Assembly (NCBI RefSeq): GCF_023053635.1
Contig: NC_086183.1
Span: 29,523,501-29,587,500, forward strand
DNA: 64,000 nucleotides
Direction: 5' to 3'
Origin: Elgaria multicarinata webbii
Lineage: Eukaryota > Chordata > Lepidosauria > Squamata > Anguidae
The position numbers and the translations under genes are program-made. This document shows, piece after piece, positions 62,001-64,000 of this stretch (position 1 is the stretch's first letter; every line of letters starts with the position of its first letter). A model generated the notes under the pieces. That model was given only the letters and a program-made list of their open reading frames with translations, had not been told where the DNA came from and did no database searches.

Positions 62001-64000
62001 CTTCCAGATGTGCTGGAATACTGAAGAACCTAAGAGTCCTGCTAGAGCAGAACAAAGGCCTGAGAGGGGCCATAGTTCAGTGGCACGGAGCCCCTGCTTT
62101 GCATACAGAAGGTCTCAGGTTTGATCCCCGGCTTCTCCAGGTAGAGCAAGGAAACAATCCTGCCTGAAACTTTGGAGAGCCTCTGCCAGTCAATGTGTCG
62201 ACAATACTGGACTTGATGGATCAATGGTTTGTTTCAGTATAAGGCAGCTTCCTAAGATCCTAGAGGGAATCTACACGTCGTTGTGAGGGCGCTTGCATGC
62301 GCCCCCAGTGCGCCCCCCAAACGACTGTGTAGATCGTGCCCCTGGTCAGCCACCAACCCCCAGCTCAGATCCCATCAGTATATATGTGAAGTTGGGATTT
62401 TTTGCTCTAATGTGCATCACTTTACACTTGCTTCCGTTTCGACGCCACGTAAAAAACACATTGATGGTTAAATTCACTAAGATGGCACATTGTTTTAACT
62501 GTTTTAATTTTTTTTAACTGCTTTTAAATTATACATTGTTTTAACTTGCTTTATGATTTAATTTGCTTTTAGCGGTGTATATTTATTGTTTTATACTATA
62601 TGCTTTTATCTGTATGCCACCCTGAGATCATAATGATATAAGGTGGGATACAAATGTTTTAAATAAACAAACACACAAACAAACAAACAGCATTTGCTAT
62701 TTTAATGCCCATTCTCCCAGCTTGGGGCTTTTCACAGTCCTTTTTTTATTTCAAGCACCCTAAATAATTTGTTATCATCAGCAAAATTGGCCACCACACT
62801 GCTCAGTCCTAGTTACAGATCATTTATGAACAAGTAAAAAAGCATCAGTCCCAATGCAGATCCTTGTGGGACAATTGCTGGGGACGTTGGTAGTTGTAAT
62901 CCAACAGATCTACATGATCCCTTGTTGGGGAAGGCTTAGGGGCACAGCCCAGACTTTCGAACACAATTATTTCCCCCAAACATCAGAATGCAAAAGCGGT
63001 CCTGTTATGATGCCATTCAAATCCATTTGTGAACTTTGATTCCATATGCACCAAATTCCGTTGCAAATATCTGCTCTCTGAAGTCCCCATTAATATTTCT
63101 AACAGGAGTTTGTGTATATGGATTCTTTCATAAGTTTATATTACTGGGTTTTAATGGTGTTACTTAGGATATGTTTTGTATTTCATTGCTTAAAGTAAAT
63201 ATTTTTCTTTGAATTGTTGGACCCCGGCCCTGTACATTACAGTTGCGTCTGTAATGGAAAAAGTTACACTGGGAAGGAAAAAAAGTGGGTCAGAGATGGT
63301 CTCCCCATAAGGCAAAGCGAGGCGGCTGCTTTGGGTCAGAATTAATTCAGCTTCTCGGGTCCTTAACATAAGACGTGCCGTGCAGGATCAGACCAAGGGC
63401 CCTCTCTAGTCTCACAGTGGCCAATCATCTCTCTCTCTCCCTCCCTCTTAGCTTCATCCCACTACCTGTTTCCCTCGAATTATCCCCTACAGCGTTTAGC
63501 TGTTGTTGTTGTTGCTGCTAGCTAAATCACACCCCGGGCGGCAGCGCTCCTAAGATCCTTTGCATACCAGGAAATGGGTCTAAAGGGGGAAATGTAAAAA
63601 ATCATTAAAAAAAATGGATGACCCAATCCGATTCAAATTTGGTATGCTTAAAGCCCTCCTTAATATCTATTACTGTGCCAATTTTGATGTCTTTATCTTT
63701 AAAACTTACGCAGATGTAAGCATTTGTTTAATTTTTCTTTAAACATATCAAATCCTGCTCCTGCACCCCCAGTGGCCGCTCGGAAAACAACAAATGATTC
63801 GCTCCAAAAGTAGTACCAAAATAGGTCAGGTCTTTTGCCTTTGAAGCACAAAGCAGGATGCATGAGAGTACTTCACAGTCAAAGCAAATTATAAACTGGA
63901 AAACTTCAGGGTCCTTTGCATGCAATTCGCAGTGATTGCACAGTATAACGCTGGTTTGATAAATCTCTCTCTCTCTGTGTATACACACACACACACACAC
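50023..64000 (+). CDS. AXL: AXL receptor tyrosine kinase, 5' part (exons 1-2 in window)
   Basis: TAM-family receptor tyrosine kinase at the plasma membrane. It binds GAS6 through its first Ig domains and signals in cell survival and efferocytosis. Visible coding exons: 50023-50095 and 59375-59573 (about 91 residues). Exon 1 is a signal peptide (hydrophobic VLSCLLAWWMGVSSA). Exon 2 starts the first Ig domain: B-strand Cys47 (MLSCSV), core Trp60 (ISWLRDG), and LEFADSNQVQVPL, closely matching remembered AXL (GEPPEVHWLRDG.LELADSTQTQVPL) rather than TYRO3 or MERTK. Junctions are phase 1, then phase 2, with GT-AG intron 1 of 9.3 kb. The remaining Ig, FN3, membrane and kinase exons lie beyond the right edge; the end coordinate is only the window limit. 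Both exons appear intact. Confidence 0.93.
50166..50408 (+). repeat. CR1-type LINE 3' UTR
   Basis: GGACAGGTGATGGCTATCCATGG, then CCAGTTGCTGGGGAACATGG, TGGACTAGATGGACCC and TTCTTATGTTCTTATG. Same family as 18540 and 30076. Confidence 0.85.
50410..50900. repeat. MIR-like SINE fragments, both orientations
   Basis: 50410-50625 is sense (CCCAGGTTCAAATCCCCGC; GTTGTTGTGAGGATAAAATG). 50715-50900 is antisense (AACAACCCTGCGAGGTGTG; GGATTTGAACCC). Old and diverged. Confidence 0.55.
50901..52016. other. AXL intron 1 stretch
   Basis: An old reversed LINE 3' end sits around 51690-51770 (TTATTAATTAACACCCCACTTTTCGA). Otherwise nothing was recognised. Confidence 0.4.
52017..52270 (-). repeat. tRNA-derived MIR-like SINE (antisense)
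   Basis: A (ATTTT)n tail, CATTTATATCCCGCC, GGAACCCAAGGCAGCGTAC, then GGGACTAGAACCCGGATC (reversed B box) and TAGCCACTATACCAC (reversed A box). Confidence 0.87.
52325..52420. repeat. hAT-type MITE fragment
   Basis: GTTGCCCAATCCGGCACTCTCCAG, then TGTTGGGCTACACTCCC and GGGGATGATGGGATCTATGG. Diverged hairpin family copy. Confidence 0.55.
53182..53600 (-). repeat. L2-type LINE, 3' end (antisense)
   Basis: (ATTT)n, TATACCGCCCCATAGCAGAAG, an A-rich UTR, then reversed ORF2 C-terminus ending near GAGGCGTTCCATCACG. Same family as 40490. Confidence 0.82.
53640..53865. repeat. LINE 3' tip, (CA)n and old SINE fragment
   Basis: 53650-53712 is the TACAGCACCATGTACATTGATGG tail with (AAT)n. A (CA)n run is at about 53729-53760. 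53770-53865 is a reversed MIR-like fragment (AAGTCACACAGC; GGATTTGAACCCGAG). Confidence 0.65.
54650..54939. mobile_element. MITE with AGGGTTGCCAAC ends, carrying an L2 tip
   Basis: Begins AGGGTTGCCAACTAAC and ends AAGTTGGCAACCCT. An L2 3' tip (GAACCGCCCAGAGAGCTCCGG with AAAT tail) lies inside at about 54792-54852, apparently inserted later. An (AGA)n run lies near the right end. Confidence 0.65.
55370..55530 (+). repeat. LINE 3' UTR tail
   Basis: T-rich UTR, then GTCAGCCACCTTGCTTCTGCCC and an AAATAAACAAATC tail. Confidence 0.55.
56405..56723. mobile_element. Foldback element, family A (full length)
   Basis: Two terminal arms (GGTGATCCTATGAAAAGGAGG ... CCTTTTCATAGGGTCACC) and two inner arms around AACAGTTAAAGCTGCAGG / CCTGCAGCTTTAACTGTTG, about 320 bp. 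Each half holds TTTCAGCAGGTGTCATTTGTATA or its reverse. No coding capacity. Confidence 0.82.
57150..57470. mobile_element. Foldback element, family A (full length)
   Basis: Starts TAGGGTGACCCTATGG and ends CATAGGGTCACCCTA with the same four-arm structure as 56405-56723. Terminal TA may be a 2-bp target. High similarity to its neighbour. Confidence 0.85.
57680..57972. mobile_element. Foldback element, family A, compact palindrome
   Basis: The inner element is 57776-57947 (TAGGGTGACC...GGTCACCCTA). The inverted repeat continues outward on both sides, from AGAACAGCTC near 57751 to GAGCTGTTCT near 57972. 57680-57750 is another family A half-arm. Confidence 0.78.
58242..58435. mobile_element. MITE with GGGTTGCCAAC ends
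   Basis: Begins ATGGGTTGCCAACATT and ends TCTGTTGGCAGCCCTT, with inner arms GATCTGCGGCAGACAGCTGC / CTGCAGATCAAACAGCTGC. Related to 54650. Confidence 0.6.
58883..59122. mobile_element. TA-flanked MITE with TACCCTGTTTCCCC ends
   Basis: Begins TACCCTGTTTCCCCAAAAAT and ends CGGGGAAACAGGGTA. The interior has two to three direct copies of a unit with GTCTTATTTTCAGGGGATG and GAGGGGCAAAACTGGAAGT. Tc1/mariner-like by TA ends; non-coding. Confidence 0.78.
59165..59300 (+). repeat. LINE 3' tail
   Basis: TTTGTGTCGTGTCTTTTAGATT, GCCATTCTGGGAGCC and a GTAAATGAATA tail. Same type as 20380. Confidence 0.55.
59375..59573 (+). CDS. AXL: AXL exon 2 (start of first Ig domain)
   Basis: Residues 25-90 plus two bases of R91 (AVYFKESPSNLTSSLGKDVML...TSTLR). 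Acceptor CCCCTCCAG|CTGTGT, donor ACTGAG|GTGAGC, ending in phase 2. Sequon NLT at 34-36. Fits AXL exon 2 in length and content. Confidence 0.95.
59705..59835. repeat. hAT-type hairpin MITE
   Basis: GCAGCCTTCCCCCAACCTGG, CCAGATGTGTTGGACTACAG and reversed partner GGATGATGGGGCTTGAGG ... TGGAGGGCACC. Partly decayed. A short L2 tip (CTGCCCAATAGCCGAAG) precedes it. Confidence 0.7.
59836..61555. other. AXL intron 2, few features
   Basis: 60480-60660 holds an old reversed MIR-like SINE (CCAGGTAGGTTAGGTTGAGG; AAAGTCACCCAGTGAGG). 61370-61450 is a diverged hAT-type arm. Otherwise unique. Confidence 0.45.
62065..62262 (+). repeat. tRNA-Ala-like SINE
   Basis: The head resembles a tRNA with TTTGCATAC in the anticodon region and GTTTGATCCCCGGC as B box. 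Then CTCCAGGTAGAGCAAGG, GAGAGCCTCTGCCAGTCAATG, GACTTGATGGATCAATGG and the TAAGGCAGCTTCCTA end. A diverged head-to-body structure is shared with 25365. Not a functional tRNA. Confidence 0.78.
62470..62690 (+). repeat. LINE 3' UTR tail
   Basis: Repeated TTTTAACTG blocks, GCCACCCTGAGATCATAATG and an AAATAAACAAAC tail. Resembles 55370-55530. Confidence 0.55.
62860..63980. other. AXL intron 2, right end
   Basis: 62860-62940 is a weak hAT-type arm, and 63370-63420 has a short reversed CR1-like block (GTGCAGGATCAGACCAAGGG). Otherwise no features. Confidence 0.4.
63981..64000. repeat. (CA)n microsatellite at window edge
   Basis: AC run preceded by (CT)n, cut by the window end. Confidence 0.9.

Noticed and set aside
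62065-62262. Functional tRNA gene
   Set aside because: The tRNA-like head is diverged and joined to a SINE body with a known reptile-type 3' end.

Overview
The window is vertebrate genomic DNA, most likely from a squamate reptile (lizard or snake). It holds one complete host gene and the 5' end of a second, both on the + strand, in a background dense with non-LTR retrotransposon remnants (CR1 and L2 types), tRNA- and 5S-derived SINEs and many short palindromic DNA transposons. The squamate assignment is an inference from the repeat mix plus two clearly recognisable vertebrate genes. Species cannot be told.

Layout. 1-2760: LINE 3' ends and foldback elements. 2760-3130: promoter, 5' UTR and exon 1 of CLPTM1 (CG-rich, with a TCTCGCGAGA palindrome, a YY1-type site over the start codon, and E-boxes). 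3071-35481: CLPTM1, 14 coding exons, all with GT-AG introns and continuous phase, encoding 676 residues. Introns 1 and 2 (about 6.5 and 12.3 kb) carry most of the repeats, including a 261-bp satellite of about four copies, a 5S-derived SINE split by another SINE, and several hAT-type hairpin elements with 8-bp target duplications. 35482 to about 36000: CLPTM1 3' UTR. About 36000-49300: intergenic DNA with no recognisable gene. About 49300-50095: promoter, 5' UTR and first exon of AXL. 50096-59374: AXL intron 1, with a cluster of foldback elements. 59375-59573: AXL exon 2, the start of the first Ig domain. The rest of AXL lies beyond the right edge.

CLPTM1 is a multipass membrane protein of the CLPTM1 family, acting in the ER/Golgi. 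AXL is a TAM-family receptor tyrosine kinase. No functional link between them is evident. Their tail-to-head adjacency differs from human, where both lie on chromosome 19q13 but megabases apart.

No new gene system was found. The most unusual items are: a near-identical 201-bp tandem duplication that copies the end of CLPTM1 exon 10 together with its splice donor; an antisense CR1 that supplies sequence right up to the exon 8 acceptor; a 36-bp (12-codon) in-frame repeat in the CLPTM1 C-terminal tail; the 261-bp intronic satellite with repeated antisense ORFs; and the nested SINE with clear target-site duplications. Repeat borders are read by eye and are approximate unless a target duplication is given.
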